Source of the DNA: an uncultured Bacteroidales bacterium
GTDB lineage: Bacteria > Bacteroidota > Bacteroidia > Bacteroidales > UBA932
Direction: 5' to 3'
Assembly (NCBI GenBank): GCA_934667175.1
Contig: CAKULN010000020.1
Span: forward strand, 1-50,867
DNA length: 50,867 nt
The notes beneath the pieces were generated by a model. It searched no databases and was not told the DNA's origin. It saw only the letters and a list, made by a program, of their open reading frames with translations. Positions 33,608-41,856 of this stretch are shown here, piece by piece. The translations under genes and the position numbers were made by a program. Numbering within the stretch: position 1 is the first letter of the stretch; every line of letters starts with the position of its first letter.

Positions 33608-34372
33608 TTAAACCTCCTCACCGGCAAACTTCACCTTGAAACCAAGGACTGTGGCGAAAATCATCTCAATGTCCTTGAGGAAGCTGTAGTGGCGGTAATA
33701 GTAGCAGTTCAGGCGAACCTTGTCAGGGTAGATCACCGTGTCATTATATTCAGTGGCGATCTCCTGCATCGGACGGGTGTCCCCCTCCGCCTGACGCGAG
33801 GCGACATATTCAGAGATCATTTCATCCTCCAGCCGGTATTTGAGGGTCGCCGGCCCCGTTATGCCCGGACGCAGCTTCAGCACATCGCGGTCATCTCCAG
33901 TCAATTTGTCCGCATACCCCGGCACATCCGGCCTCGGCCCCACGAAACTCATGTTCCCTATCAGCACATCCCACAGCTCCGGCAGCTCGTCAAGCTTGTA
34001 GTGCCGCAGCACCGCCCCCAACGGCGTGATCCGCGAATCCCCCGCCACCGAAACGGATGACCAACCTTCATCATTCGCAGCCCCCGAACCTGCATCCGGA
34101 CTGGTCTCTGGGCCTGCACCTGTACTGGTCCCTGAGCCTGTCGAAGGGACCACCTCCTCACCAGAAATTGCAGCCACCGGCCGAACCCTCATTGTCCGAA
34201 ACTTATGGCACTTGAATATCCTCCCGTCCTTCCCCACTCTCTCCTGCACAAAGAACACCGGCCCTCCCGGCATCTTAATCTTCACCAATATGGCTACAAC
34301 CACCAACACCGGCCACAAAAACAAAAGGCCGAGCAGCGCTACTGCCCGGTCAAAAAACCATTTAAGTATCAT
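33608..34372 (-). CDS. Priming glycosyltransferase (bacterial sugar transferase, WcaJ/PglC type)
   Basis: Monotopic membrane phosphoglycosyl transferase that puts the first sugar-phosphate on undecaprenyl phosphate. One N-terminal hydrophobic segment is followed by PGGPVFFVQERVGKDG, KCHKFRTM, LDELPELWDVLIGNMSFVGPRPD and LRPGITGPAT. Length 254; about 40 residues between RTMRV and the SRITPLG segment are REP-derived low-complexity sequence (VVPSTGSGTSTGAGPE). PglC-like proteins otherwise have about 200-210 residues. Function secure, sugar unknown. Confidence 0.92.
   Translation of the reverse strand: MILKWFFDRAVALLGLLFLWPVLVVVAILVKIKMPGGPVFFVQERVGKDGRIFKCHKFRTMRVRPVAAISGEEVVPSTGSGTSTGAGPETSPDAGSGAANDEGWSSVSVAGDSRITPLGAVLRHYKLDELPELWDVLIGNMSFVGPRPDVPGYADKLTGDDRDVLKLRPGITGPATLKYRLEDEMISEYVASRQAEGDTRPMQEIATEYNDTVIYPDKVRLNCYYYRHYSFLKDIEMIFATVLGFKVKFAGEEV
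34072..34155. repeat. REP-like repeat inside the priming transferase
   Basis: Contains GTCCCTGAGCCTGTCGAAGG and diverged tandem units (GGTCTCTGGGCCTG, CTGGTCCCTGAGCC). Third coding gene in the window with an in-frame member of this family. Confidence 0.75.
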
Positions 34373-34449
34373 TATTTCAGATTATTGCATCAAATCCAGA
34401 AAAGCGGCATCGTCACGATGTCTCTCAAGTCTTGAATAGTTAATTCAAA

Positions 34450-34475
34450 AAAACGTCAAGCTGAAGCTGACAAGT
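34450..34475 (-). terminator. Terminator of the ATPase/TOPRIM unit
   Basis: On the minus strand GTCAGCTTCAGCTTGAC can fold as a short hairpin with one bulge and is followed by GTTTTTTTG. It overlaps the end of the 57-residue reading frame at 34456-34629. Confidence 0.45.
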
Positions 34476-34629
34476 ACACTCTCACTAATTCTGAGGCCTC
34501 GGTCGCAAATGACGCCCCCCGTTCACAAACCTCTTCCCGTTCATCAAGAGCATAAAGCGAGGATATATCCTGGCTTGTCACCTTATCTTCTTCCCGCACA
34601 AAAGCATATATAATGCGAGGAACAAGCAT
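34456..34629 (-). CDS. Small hypothetical protein (57 aa)
   Basis: An ATG at 34629 opens a 57-codon frame (MLVPRIIYAFVREEDKV..., ending VRVYLSASA) directly after the TOPRIM-like gene, 9 bases apart, and ends at a terminator-like hairpin. Hydrophilic and helical-looking, rich in Glu. No recognised domain. Either a third small gene of the ATPase/TOPRIM unit or a fragment of a lost gene. Confidence 0.4.
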   Translation of the reverse strand: MLVPRIIYAFVREEDKVTSQDISSLYALDEREEVCERGASFATEASELVRVYLSASA

Positions 34630-34638
34630 TTAAGATGT

Positions 34639-35325
34639 CTAGTTCCTTGAACGAGAAGGATAAAGGTATCCCAACATGGTCAATGCGTCTCTTACACTAT
34701 CAAGGAATTTAATAAATGAGGGCAGACAGCTCAATTTTTCCACAGACACTTTGCTTCCAAGTATGTCATACAACTCGGAAATTGCCACTGAATCATATTT
34801 TCTTGACCTCTTTTTGGCAAGCATACGCAAATCATTCTCGATCAACGTTTTGGGGTCAGAGATTGATTCAGGTCTTTTATCAAGTCCCAATTCCGCATCA
34901 GTGTCATCTGATCCAATTTCCTCCTTAAACAACTCCTTGTCTGCCAACATCCAGGCCTCCGTCATTCTAACAGGTATGATGGGAATCAAGATGTCGCATC
35001 CAGCAGGATTCTCCTTCAATGACTCAAAAACAGGGGAGAATTTGTGCTGGAAGCGTTCCTCATAAGAATCCTTATCCGAATCAGAATGCATAGCCAAAGC
35101 CATCATTCCGAACTCTTCAACACCTTTCCTAATCGAATTCCGGACATAATCCTCAAAGATTTCTCCCTTTTCAGCTCTTATAGGATTTACTAATATGTCA
35201 ACATCCTGACTACATTCAGTATAGACTAAATGTTCAATAGTCCTTAATACAATATCATTCAAAAACCGAATGTCAGTCTCACCCTCTGTAGCAAGACCCA
35301 CAACCAACATCTTTCGTCCCATCAC
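34639..35325 (-). CDS. TOPRIM-like DUF4276-type protein paired with an AAA ATPase
   Basis: 228 residues. VVGLATEGETD (Glu14/16) and MHSDSDKD (Asp82, Asp84) recall the Glu and DxD metal sites of TOPRIM nucleases. PVRMTEAWMLADKELF is typical of DUF4276 proteins. It follows the ATPase gene by one base. Separate SMC-like ATPase and TOPRIM genes are found in defence systems such as PARIS and in split OLD-like nucleases. Nuclease activity here is a prediction. Confidence 0.7.
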   Translation of the reverse strand: MMGRKMLVVGLATEGETDIRFLNDIVLRTIEHLVYTECSQDVDILVNPIRAEKGEIFEDYVRNSIRKGVEEFGMMALAMHSDSDKDSYEERFQHKFSPVFESLKENPAGCDILIPIIPVRMTEAWMLADKELFKEEIGSDDTDAELGLDKRPESISDPKTLIENDLRMLAKKRSRKYDSVAISELYDILGSKVSVEKLSCLPSFIKFLDSVRDALTMLGYLYPSRSRN

Positions 35326-35326
35326 A

Positions 35327-36709
35327 CTATACCTCCTCTACACTGTTTGTATTTAAGTACTCTTCCAACATCTGAACACTCATCTTCCTTTCCTGCTCCG
35401 AGAACGGGAGCGAAAGCTGGCAATGATCAGCAACGGGTGTTACTGATGTGACAAGCATCTTTCTGCGTTGCCCCTCAACGTCTGCCACCCGGTTAATCAA
35501 TTCCGCAAAACATATGGACACGCAAGGATCTGTTTTCCATGATGCGACATTCCTCACAAAAATCGAAGAATGCGTATTGACAATAATCTGCCTTAAAGGA
35601 GCCTTGGTGTCTGTGAAATCAGCTGACAGCCCCTTTAGTAAATCGCACATGGCACTGATGCGAAACGGATGAATTCCATTCTCAGGCTCTTCAAAACATA
35701 ATAAACCTTTATACTTAGGATCTTTCCACAAAATGCATAAAGTGAGTATACGCAATGTCCCCTCAGAGAGTACCCGGGAACTGAACATTTCATGTTCCTT
35801 ATTATAAAGGAAAATCACATACTGCTTATTCTCAAGATCGTCAACAACATCAATGTCCACAAAAGCAGGGACGAACGAATGAAGTTTTCTTCCTATCTCC
35901 TTTAGAACATAGGCATCTGTCTGTTTCATTCGATACAATGCCGCCGCAAGGTTGTGACCATAGGCATCAACCTCATCTTCTCCCATGAGTTTATTCGTAG
36001 GCTCGCGCAAGGCGACAGGATCAAGCTGAAGAAACCTCCAGCTCCTCATTTCCTCTCTGACCGCAAGAATATGCTTGAAATCAACAGAGTCAAAACTGCT
36101 GAGTATTGTTTTTGTCGTGTGATCCAACGGGTATGAACGACGCTTTCCACCTGGACCATCCTGAGGTATGATCACAGACAGTCTACCATCCAAGTTTTCC
36201 GTGGTCATATAAGGAACCTGACGTCGGCCTGTCTTCACCGGAGGGCGCCAATGGGTTTCAGTTCCTTTCGGTAGGATCTTAATCCATTTATCATCAGAAT
36301 GTTTTATTGTAGTAAGGTTCTCTCGCGTCACCTCAATGTCTTCCATCCCGATGTCATTCGTAAATCTATGGAGTTCCAATTCATAACGCAGACGGGTATA
36401 TCTCAATGTCTCTATTAAACCCCAAACGTCAGTTACCGTCGGAGGGAGAAGCATCTCCACGACAAAAGACATAGTCACAGCACTTGATTGTCCATCATAG
36501 TGGGTAAACAGTTCCTGAGGATTCCCACGCTGCCCACGGAAAGCTTTTTGAATCTTGTCCGCATCCGCCAAATCAGATAACAACTTCAATGCGTCAAACA
36601 AGTTACTCTTGCCAGCCGCATTAGCCCCAGCTATCACAGTAAACGGAGTAAACTCCATTTCAAACCGTTGAAATGACTTAAATCCGTCAATTTTTAAATA
36701 TGTTATCAT
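35327..36709 (-). CDS. SMC/RecF-like AAA ATPase of a putative defence pair
   Basis: 460 residues. It opens ITYLKIDGFKSFQRFEMEF, then Walker A GANAAGKSN (29-37). SRVLSEGTLRILTL is the ABC signature region, GLLCFEEPENGIHP is Walker B with the catalytic Glu, and IIVNTHSS is the H-loop. The middle is not long coiled coil, so it belongs to the AAA_21/OLD-like ATPases, not to true SMC. With its TOPRIM-like partner it is a candidate phage sensor. It lies inside the polysaccharide region; an IS66-like remnant is upstream. Confidence 0.82.
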   Translation of the reverse strand: MITYLKIDGFKSFQRFEMEFTPFTVIAGANAAGKSNLFDALKLLSDLADADKIQKAFRGQRGNPQELFTHYDGQSSAVTMSFVVEMLLPPTVTDVWGLIETLRYTRLRYELELHRFTNDIGMEDIEVTRENLTTIKHSDDKWIKILPKGTETHWRPPVKTGRRQVPYMTTENLDGRLSVIIPQDGPGGKRRSYPLDHTTKTILSSFDSVDFKHILAVREEMRSWRFLQLDPVALREPTNKLMGEDEVDAYGHNLAAALYRMKQTDAYVLKEIGRKLHSFVPAFVDIDVVDDLENKQYVIFLYNKEHEMFSSRVLSEGTLRILTLCILWKDPKYKGLLCFEEPENGIHPFRISAMCDLLKGLSADFTDTKAPLRQIIVNTHSSIFVRNVASWKTDPCVSICFAELINRVADVEGQRRKMLVTSVTPVADHCQLSLPFSEQERKMSVQMLEEYLNTNSVEEV

Positions 36710-36835
36710 TTGTCAGTTGCAACTAAACAATCTCCATAATTCATGAATATTACAAAGATATGAGAATTATTCGAAAATACCAATAGCCCTGCGAGTTAAG
36801 ACACATCCTCACTACATAATCCAGTCCTCTACGGT

Positions 36836-37009
36836 TCACCTCCGTCCCATCAGTTCCACTATCTTCTTGCGGATTTTGCGCACGAAATTCTCCATCACCC
36901 TGTAGGGCACGTTGTTCCGGTCGCAAAACGCGCGCATCGTCATCCCACGCGGCACCCACTCGCTCTGGTATTCAACATAGAACCTCTCCAAGTCTTCGCT
37001 GTTGTACAT
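36836..37009 (-). pseudogene. IS66-type accessory gene remnant
   Basis: On the minus strand an ATG at 37009 opens MYNSEDLERFYVEYQSEWVP, with MTMRAFCDRNNVPYRVMENFV following, then stops after 57 residues (ELMGRR). This is the helix-turn-helix start of the first gene (TnpA-like) of Bacteroidales IS66-group elements. The rest of that gene and the other transposon genes are gone. Confidence 0.6.
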
Positions 37010-37061
37010 TGCTCTCGTTTTCTCCGGCTAAGGTAAGGGATTTTTCTCCGGGTCCAAAATA

Positions 37062-37454
37062 CTATTTTGGATTATCGATTGCAAACTTAACTATTTGATT
37101 TATCACTGTGGTAAAGTTTTTAATATTTCCTAAATACCTTTTTGTCTTAGAATTCCTTTCTAACTCTTGTACGATTTTGAACAAGTCCGTATTATAAATT
37201 GAGTCTTTCTTTAATGTCACCTCATATAAGCGTCCAGAATTGACACCATATTCAAGATTGACGTTGGCTGTATTCAACGCCCTCTTACACTCTTTATCAT
37301 TAGAGAAAATAAACTTAATAGCATGACTCTCCGAAGCCTTATCATAAACAGCATATGCAGGCCTGTCTATTAGATTAATGGTCACACCGTGACAATCCAC
37401 GATATCACTAAATATGACATCTGAAGATTTTCTAAATACTCTTACCTTGCACAT
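37062..37454 (-). CDS. Hypothetical protein, partner of the 2TM-GAF gene
   Basis: 130 residues, no recognised domain. Mixed alpha/beta: early strand VRVFRKSSDVIFSD, DRPAYAVYDKASESHAIKF, and a C-terminal helix (TTVINQIVKFAIDN). No membrane segment or signal peptide. It begins one base after the stop of the membrane protein gene, so the two are co-translated and probably work together. Confidence 0.65.
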   Translation of the reverse strand: MCKVRVFRKSSDVIFSDIVDCHGVTINLIDRPAYAVYDKASESHAIKFIFSNDKECKRALNTANVNLEYGVNSGRLYEVTLKKDSIYNTDLFKIVQELERNSKTKRYLGNIKNFTTVINQIVKFAIDNPK

Positions 37455-37455
37455 T

Positions 37456-38319
37456 TTATTTTACGGTTGAAAGTGTAAAACAAAAAATCTTTGCATAATT
37501 CTCTATCACATCTTTGAGTTCTTCTTTGAAAGATCTCTTTCCATCATTGACATTATCAATAATGAGCACACCCCATATCTCCTCTTCTTCGTTTGATATA
37601 GCAAGTGCATACAAATTGTTTGCCTTAGTATTCATACATTGAAGAGAGACAAAATGAGAACGGTCGATGAATGACTCTTTCATGTACCTCTTTATCATAG
37701 AGTGCTCCCTAAGCCTTGATTTGTCTAGCGCTTCGTAAGTCTCAGGGATCTTAGTGTTCGAAATATTACATGTCATAACCTCAACTTCTATACCTTCCTT
37801 AAAGCATTTATCAGCAACTCCATTACATTCGTGTGCTCCAGAAACTCGAAAATGAGTCATTGACGTTCTCTCCTTGGGATAAGAATATCTTGCATATACA
37901 GTAAGATATTCGGAAAATAGGTGAATCGGTGTATTTAGAAATACTCTTTTCCATGAATGCTTTTTGAAATTCTCAATAAAGCACACAAAGTAAGCATGCC
38001 AAATATATTTTAAAATAAAACGCCAACCTTTTTGAGGACGCAAAATGCTAATTCTTGTATTATATTCTCCTCCACCAAGTTTTTCTTTAGCGATAAAACG
38101 AAGAAATTTTCTTGTCCAGTTACGAATGATGTGGTCTTCCGCAAAAAGTATAGTACATATCTCTACTATAAATATTGCCGCAACACTAATGATGCTAATT
38201 ATCAACTTGTGTTGAATAAGAAAATTTACAAAAACGTTTGTATGTTCATTTGGAAGGTTAGAAAGGAATGCTAGCAAAATTGGGCATAGAGTCGCAATAG
38301 CATATTTTATCTTTTTCAT
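37456..38319 (-). CDS. Two-TM membrane protein with a GAF-like C-terminal domain
   Basis: 287 residues. Two hydrophobic helices lie at about 7-24 and 38-60. The cytoplasmic remainder ends with LYALAISNEEEEIWGVLIIDNV and an amphipathic helix, the strand-and-helix pattern of a GAF-type sensor; the WGVLIIDN string is the best indicator. A helix with HFVSLQCMN precedes it. Two-TM proteins coupled to sensor domains occur as membrane-disrupting effectors in CBASS-like and other defence systems. No nucleotide cyclase is nearby. Function unknown. Confidence 0.6.
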   Translation of the reverse strand: MKKIKYAIATLCPILLAFLSNLPNEHTNVFVNFLIQHKLIISIISVAAIFIVEICTILFAEDHIIRNWTRKFLRFIAKEKLGGGEYNTRISILRPQKGWRFILKYIWHAYFVCFIENFKKHSWKRVFLNTPIHLFSEYLTVYARYSYPKERTSMTHFRVSGAHECNGVADKCFKEGIEVEVMTCNISNTKIPETYEALDKSRLREHSMIKRYMKESFIDRSHFVSLQCMNTKANNLYALAISNEEEEIWGVLIIDNVNDGKRSFKEELKDVIENYAKIFCFTLSTVK

Positions 38320-38569
38320 GCATTAAATCATTAGAAATCAATCTGTAGCCAACGCAAAGCAAGGTCAATTGGTATCACATCCTTTCCGAGTCTGACCTAG
38401 TCTGTCTTATTTCTTAATCACTACTTTGTCGGTGACGACTTCATGGTTACTTGCGTTCACAACCATATCTTCCATTGGAAAATCTCAAACTATGCAAATA
38501 CATAAGACAATCTTACTTTCGTGTAGCTTGACACACGTATAAGTTCAAAGAGTAAACGACTAATCATGC

Positions 38570-39556
38570 TCACTTTATAAACGGCAATTTCATGACTCCT
38601 ATTAATGAACCACATCCGTATGACACATGCAACACAAGGAAGCTAATTAATAGATAGAAGAAGTTCAAACCTTTGCTCATTGCTAATTTAGCACTCACAC
38701 ACCCCAATGTCAATAAATACGCACAGAACGCCAAAGCACTAACACACAATGCCGGTAGCCAAAAGAGACTTACTAAAGTAGGCACAATTAGCGATAACAC
38801 GAACACAAAAGGCACAAAGTGACGAAGTGACAACGATCGCATTTCCTTGGTGTAATATACCGTCAAAATGTTCCATTTACCATTGCCATAGTTGTTCTTT
38901 GCTAAAGCCTTGTAAGTCTCGCGTGCCATATAAGTGCTGTATGTATCTGGAACAATCACAATCTTGCCACCACCTCGTATAATCCGTTTATTAAGCTCGA
39001 TATCTTGATTGCGAACCAAGCGCACGTCATACATTCCATACTTGTCAAATGTTTCGCGTTTCCAACATCCAAATGGAACCGTTTCTACCTCCTGCGTGCG
39101 TGTGATTCCAGTGCGAAACATAGAGTTTCCAACACCGAATTTATTGCTAAGCACTTCACGGATAGCCAAGGTTTTTGGTGTCTTATTCAACACATCGGTA
39201 TGACAAACGGCCCCAACATTATCCGCATTATACTTATTCAAGGCCGTCACCAAAGTTGAGAAATAGTTCTTCTCGTAGGCAGCATGCGCATCGAGACGCA
39301 TAATCACATCTCCCTTCGCCTCCTTTATGCCCAAATTCATAGCCCAAGGCGCTATACGATTCGGGTTATCAATCAGGCGAATGAAAGGATGCTTAGCCGT
39401 ATACTTCGCCACAATCTCACGAGTATGATCATTACTCATGCCGTCAACAAGGATTATCTCCAAGTCATCTTTAGGATAATCCTGCTCCAACATGCTGTCA
39501 ATACACTTTGCGATGTATTTTTCCTCATTATAGATTGGAACTATTACTGATAACAT
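38570..39556 (-). CDS. Glycosyltransferase family 2 (ExoA-like)
   Basis: 328 residues. GT-A fold with LSVIVPIYNEEKYIAKCIDSML at the start, IILVDGMSNDHT, the DxD-type MRLDAHAAYE, and QDIELNKRI. The C-terminal quarter holds three or four membrane helices, as in ExoA-type enzymes that add sugars to lipid-linked repeat units. First of the distal genes of the surface-polysaccharide operon; acceptor and donor unknown. The 250 bases after it hold no gene. Confidence 0.88.
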   Translation of the reverse strand: MLSVIVPIYNEEKYIAKCIDSMLEQDYPKDDLEIILVDGMSNDHTREIVAKYTAKHPFIRLIDNPNRIAPWAMNLGIKEAKGDVIMRLDAHAAYEKNYFSTLVTALNKYNADNVGAVCHTDVLNKTPKTLAIREVLSNKFGVGNSMFRTGITRTQEVETVPFGCWKRETFDKYGMYDVRLVRNQDIELNKRIIRGGGKIVIVPDTYSTYMARETYKALAKNNYGNGKWNILTVYYTKEMRSLSLRHFVPFVFVLSLIVPTLVSLFWLPALCVSALAFCAYLLTLGCVSAKLAMSKGLNFFYLLISFLVLHVSYGCGSLIGVMKLPFIK

Positions 39557-39577
39557 GCTTTAATTCTTATATATTTG

Positions 39578-39823
39578 TCAATTAGTATCATGAGACTCTT
39601 CTATTTGATGCCGGTCGAATGCTTTCATGACTCTCTCCTCACACAAAGCCAAGAACGCCATTTTCTGTTCTTCTGTCATAAGCCCATACTTGATCCTCTT
39701 CCGCTGGTACTTTACCCAGTTACAGAGTTTCGTATGTTTGTTCGGGAAATGACCTGTCAACTCTACATATGCTTTGAGTGAAAGATAGTTGTTTTGCCAA
39801 TTATCATCATTCTTATCTGCCAT
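39578..39823 (-). CDS. Small stand-alone helicase-associated (HA) domain protein
   Basis: 81 residues. The pattern W..NYLSLKAYVELTGHFPN...LCNWVKYQRKRIKYG.MTEEQ is one HA repeat, normally found in tandem at the C-terminus of helicases. Here it stands alone in the middle of a polysaccharide operon, one base from the preceding glycosyltransferase gene. A nucleic-acid-binding or regulatory role is possible; none is shown. Confidence 0.6.
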   Translation of the reverse strand: MADKNDDNWQNNYLSLKAYVELTGHFPNKHTKLCNWVKYQRKRIKYGLMTEEQKMAFLALCEERVMKAFDRHQIEESHDTN

Positions 39824-40806
39824 TACTTCTTTAGTATGTCTGAATAGATATCCACAAGTCCTTGAGCGATTCGCTCAAAATCAATTTTATCTCTGAGTCT
39901 CTGTCTCGTATTATCTATATATGGCTCATTGAGCTTCTGCAACATTAGCATAGCAGCATCATCCGGATCACGACTAACTATGACTGAGTTATTAAGACCT
40001 GCCAACTGCTGCTTAACATCACCAACATCTACCGAAAAAACCCGTTTGTTGAGTGACAATGCTTCACGAGTAATGTTCGGAGAGCCTTCTTCGTCCGATG
40101 TTAATAAAACAAAATCACAGGCATTTAGATATACAGGTACCATCTCAGGATTCACCTTACACATGACGAGCAGTTTGTAGTCGCCTCCCATCTTATCTAT
40201 TATAGCCTCTGCAATATCACGTCTCTTGATGGGAGTCCCAGAGAGATCTGAAAATAAAGCATATTTGTGATTCTCAATTCCAAGCTTCTCTAACGCTTCC
40301 GCCTTTGACATAGGCACAAATAGATTGTAATCCACACCCAATGGCTGCACGAAAAATTTGTCTTTGCATTTTTTATGTATCCAATTGGGAACGTATGGTA
40401 TTAATGAATCTGACACAAACCCTAACTTGTCAAACAACAAAACCGACAAAAATGAGGCTTTCTGACTCAACCATATTTTCATTTTAGTCAAATACGATTT
40501 TGTTGTCTTAATGGCTTTTGCATGAATATCTGTTCCATGGAAAGTCAAAATTTTAGGCTTAGGTACACCAAGCATGCTAATCCACACCATTAAGGCATAC
40601 AAACCTCCAAATTGAATGTGTATTACGTCAGACTCATTTGCAACCCTACGGATACGTACAAAATCAGATACCTTATTGGTAAAAGGACAAAACTTCACAA
40701 TTTCCACCCTCTTATCACACTCCAAAGCATTCTTCAGTCTACATATAATAGGATTTCCCGTCCTGCCCAACCTTGGATATTCATTTGAAATTAACAGTAC
40801 TTTCAT
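39823..40806 (-). CDS. Glycosyltransferase family 4 (GT-B)
   Basis: 327 residues of GT-B fold: LISNEYPRLGRTGNPI at the N-terminus, HIQFGG and LTFHGTDIHAK in the first domain, and TSDEEGSPNITREALSLNK (the EX7E motif) in the second. Transfers a sugar to the lipid-linked repeat unit. It overlaps the hexapeptide acetyltransferase by 4 bases and the HA gene by one. Confidence 0.88.
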   Translation of the reverse strand: MKVLLISNEYPRLGRTGNPIICRLKNALECDKRVEIVKFCPFTNKVSDFVRIRRVANESDVIHIQFGGLYALMVWISMLGVPKPKILTFHGTDIHAKAIKTTKSYLTKMKIWLSQKASFLSVLLFDKLGFVSDSLIPYVPNWIHKKCKDKFFVQPLGVDYNLFVPMSKAEALEKLGIENHKYALFSDLSGTPIKRRDIAEAIIDKMGGDYKLLVMCKVNPEMVPVYLNACDFVLLTSDEEGSPNITREALSLNKRVFSVDVGDVKQQLAGLNNSVIVSRDPDDAAMLMLQKLNEPYIDNTRQRLRDKIDFERIAQGLVDIYSDILKK

Positions 40807-41324
40807 TTTCTATATCTTATCACTTTTGCCGGAACTCCTCCGACTATTGCATAATCTGGAACATCTTTAGTCACTACCGCACCTGCTCCTATTACGGCAC
40901 CATTACCAATAGTTACACCTGGCATTATGATAGAGCGCATCCCTATCCAAACATCATTACCTATTATTACTTCTTTAACAATAGAACCTTGTAGCCCCAT
41001 CGGGATATCGGTTCGTTCTATGTTGTGGGTATGCGTGAGAATTGTCACATCAGGTCCCATCATCACATTATCACCTATTCGCAAGGGACCATGTACAGAA
41101 CAATTCACTCCAAGTCCACTGCCTGAACCTATAAAAATCCCCCCCCCAGTGGAAAAATCAGTTCCTCGTTCAATATTCACATTATCACCACATTGGCTAA
41201 AGCAATGACGACATATTGCAAACCTAATCTTCCTCGTCCACCTATTCATCGGGGTCGTTGATGCTGGCAGGTACTTAGCAAAGCCATAATAGGCAACCAA
41301 GCATATAAGTTTCTTAATTTTCAT
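40803..41324 (-). CDS. Hexapeptide-repeat acetyltransferase, G9 tract in frame
   Basis: 173 residues of left-handed beta-helix type. NVNIERGTDFSTGGGIFIG, then GPDVTILTHTHN, IIGNDVWIGMRSIIMPGVTIGNGAVIGAGAVVTKDVP show the I/V-G-x4 hexads and catalytic-type His. A maltose/galactoside O-acetyltransferase-like enzyme, likely adding acetyl groups to a sugar of the polysaccharide. A run of nine G (41139-41147, C on the plus strand) encodes GGG at residues 60-62 and is in frame, so the gene reads ON. Confidence 0.88.
   Translation of the reverse strand: MKIKKLICLVAYYGFAKYLPASTTPMNRWTRKIRFAICRHCFSQCGDNVNIERGTDFSTGGGIFIGSGSGLGVNCSVHGPLRIGDNVMMGPDVTILTHTHNIERTDIPMGLQGSIVKEVIIGNDVWIGMRSIIMPGVTIGNGAVIGAGAVVTKDVPDYAIVGGVPAKVIRYRK
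41139..41147. repeat. G9 homopolymer in hexapeptide acetyltransferase
   Basis: Nine C on the plus strand, nine G on the coding strand, with a GGG-GGG-GGG reading in frame. A loss or gain of one G would end translation early. Confidence 0.95.
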
Positions 41325-41856
41325 TCCGTTATATTATTCACATATCCCTCCGTTGCCCAATCACGATGCTTGATTACACATGGATTACCAAACACTACAG
41401 AATGCGAAGGTACATCTACATTTACAAAACTATTAGGAGCGATAAGCACATCATCACCTATAGTTACATTTCCCACAATTGCAGCATTGATTCCTATCCA
41501 CACCCTATCACCGATTGTGGGACACCCTTTATTGGCTCCTCGGTTAGCCTGACCGATGACAATGCCTTTATGAATGTTGCAGTTGCGTCCTATGGTAGCT
41601 CTGCAATTGATAGTTATATTGTAAGCATGCCCCACATATAGCCCCCCCCAATTTGCTGATTAACAGCAACTTCCACCCCTCTACGATCAGCCCATATACG
41701 AAATAACAACTTGTAGAACACACGTGCTGGCATAATGGTAGCCGTTTCTGCTTTGCGATAGAGAACATGGAATATCTTTATATAAATTTCAGCCTTACCA
41801 CCATAGCGTGCGATGTCGGCATTGTATAGTTCTCTGAATTTGCTCATTGATTTCAA
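41321..41856 (-). pseudogene. Serine-acetyltransferase-like enzyme, out of frame at a G8 tract (possible OFF phase)
   Basis: The N-terminal half (SKFRELYNADIARYGGKAEI to VAVNQQIGGG) and the C-terminal half (GHAYNITINCRATIGRNC to VIKHRDWA) form one CysE-like hexapeptide acetyltransferase. The family has GGGLYxGHAYNI at the join. The gene has eight G here (41642-41649), which throws the frame; nine would give QQIGGGLYVGHAYNI exactly. It therefore reads OFF in this genome copy and could be restored by slipped-strand repair. Could also be a sequencing error. Translation starts at an ATG overlapping the end of the SGNH gene. Confidence 0.85.
41642..41649. repeat. G8 homopolymer in serine-acetyltransferase-like gene
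   Basis: Eight C on the plus strand. One fewer than needed to join the two halves of the coding frame. Confidence 0.95.
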
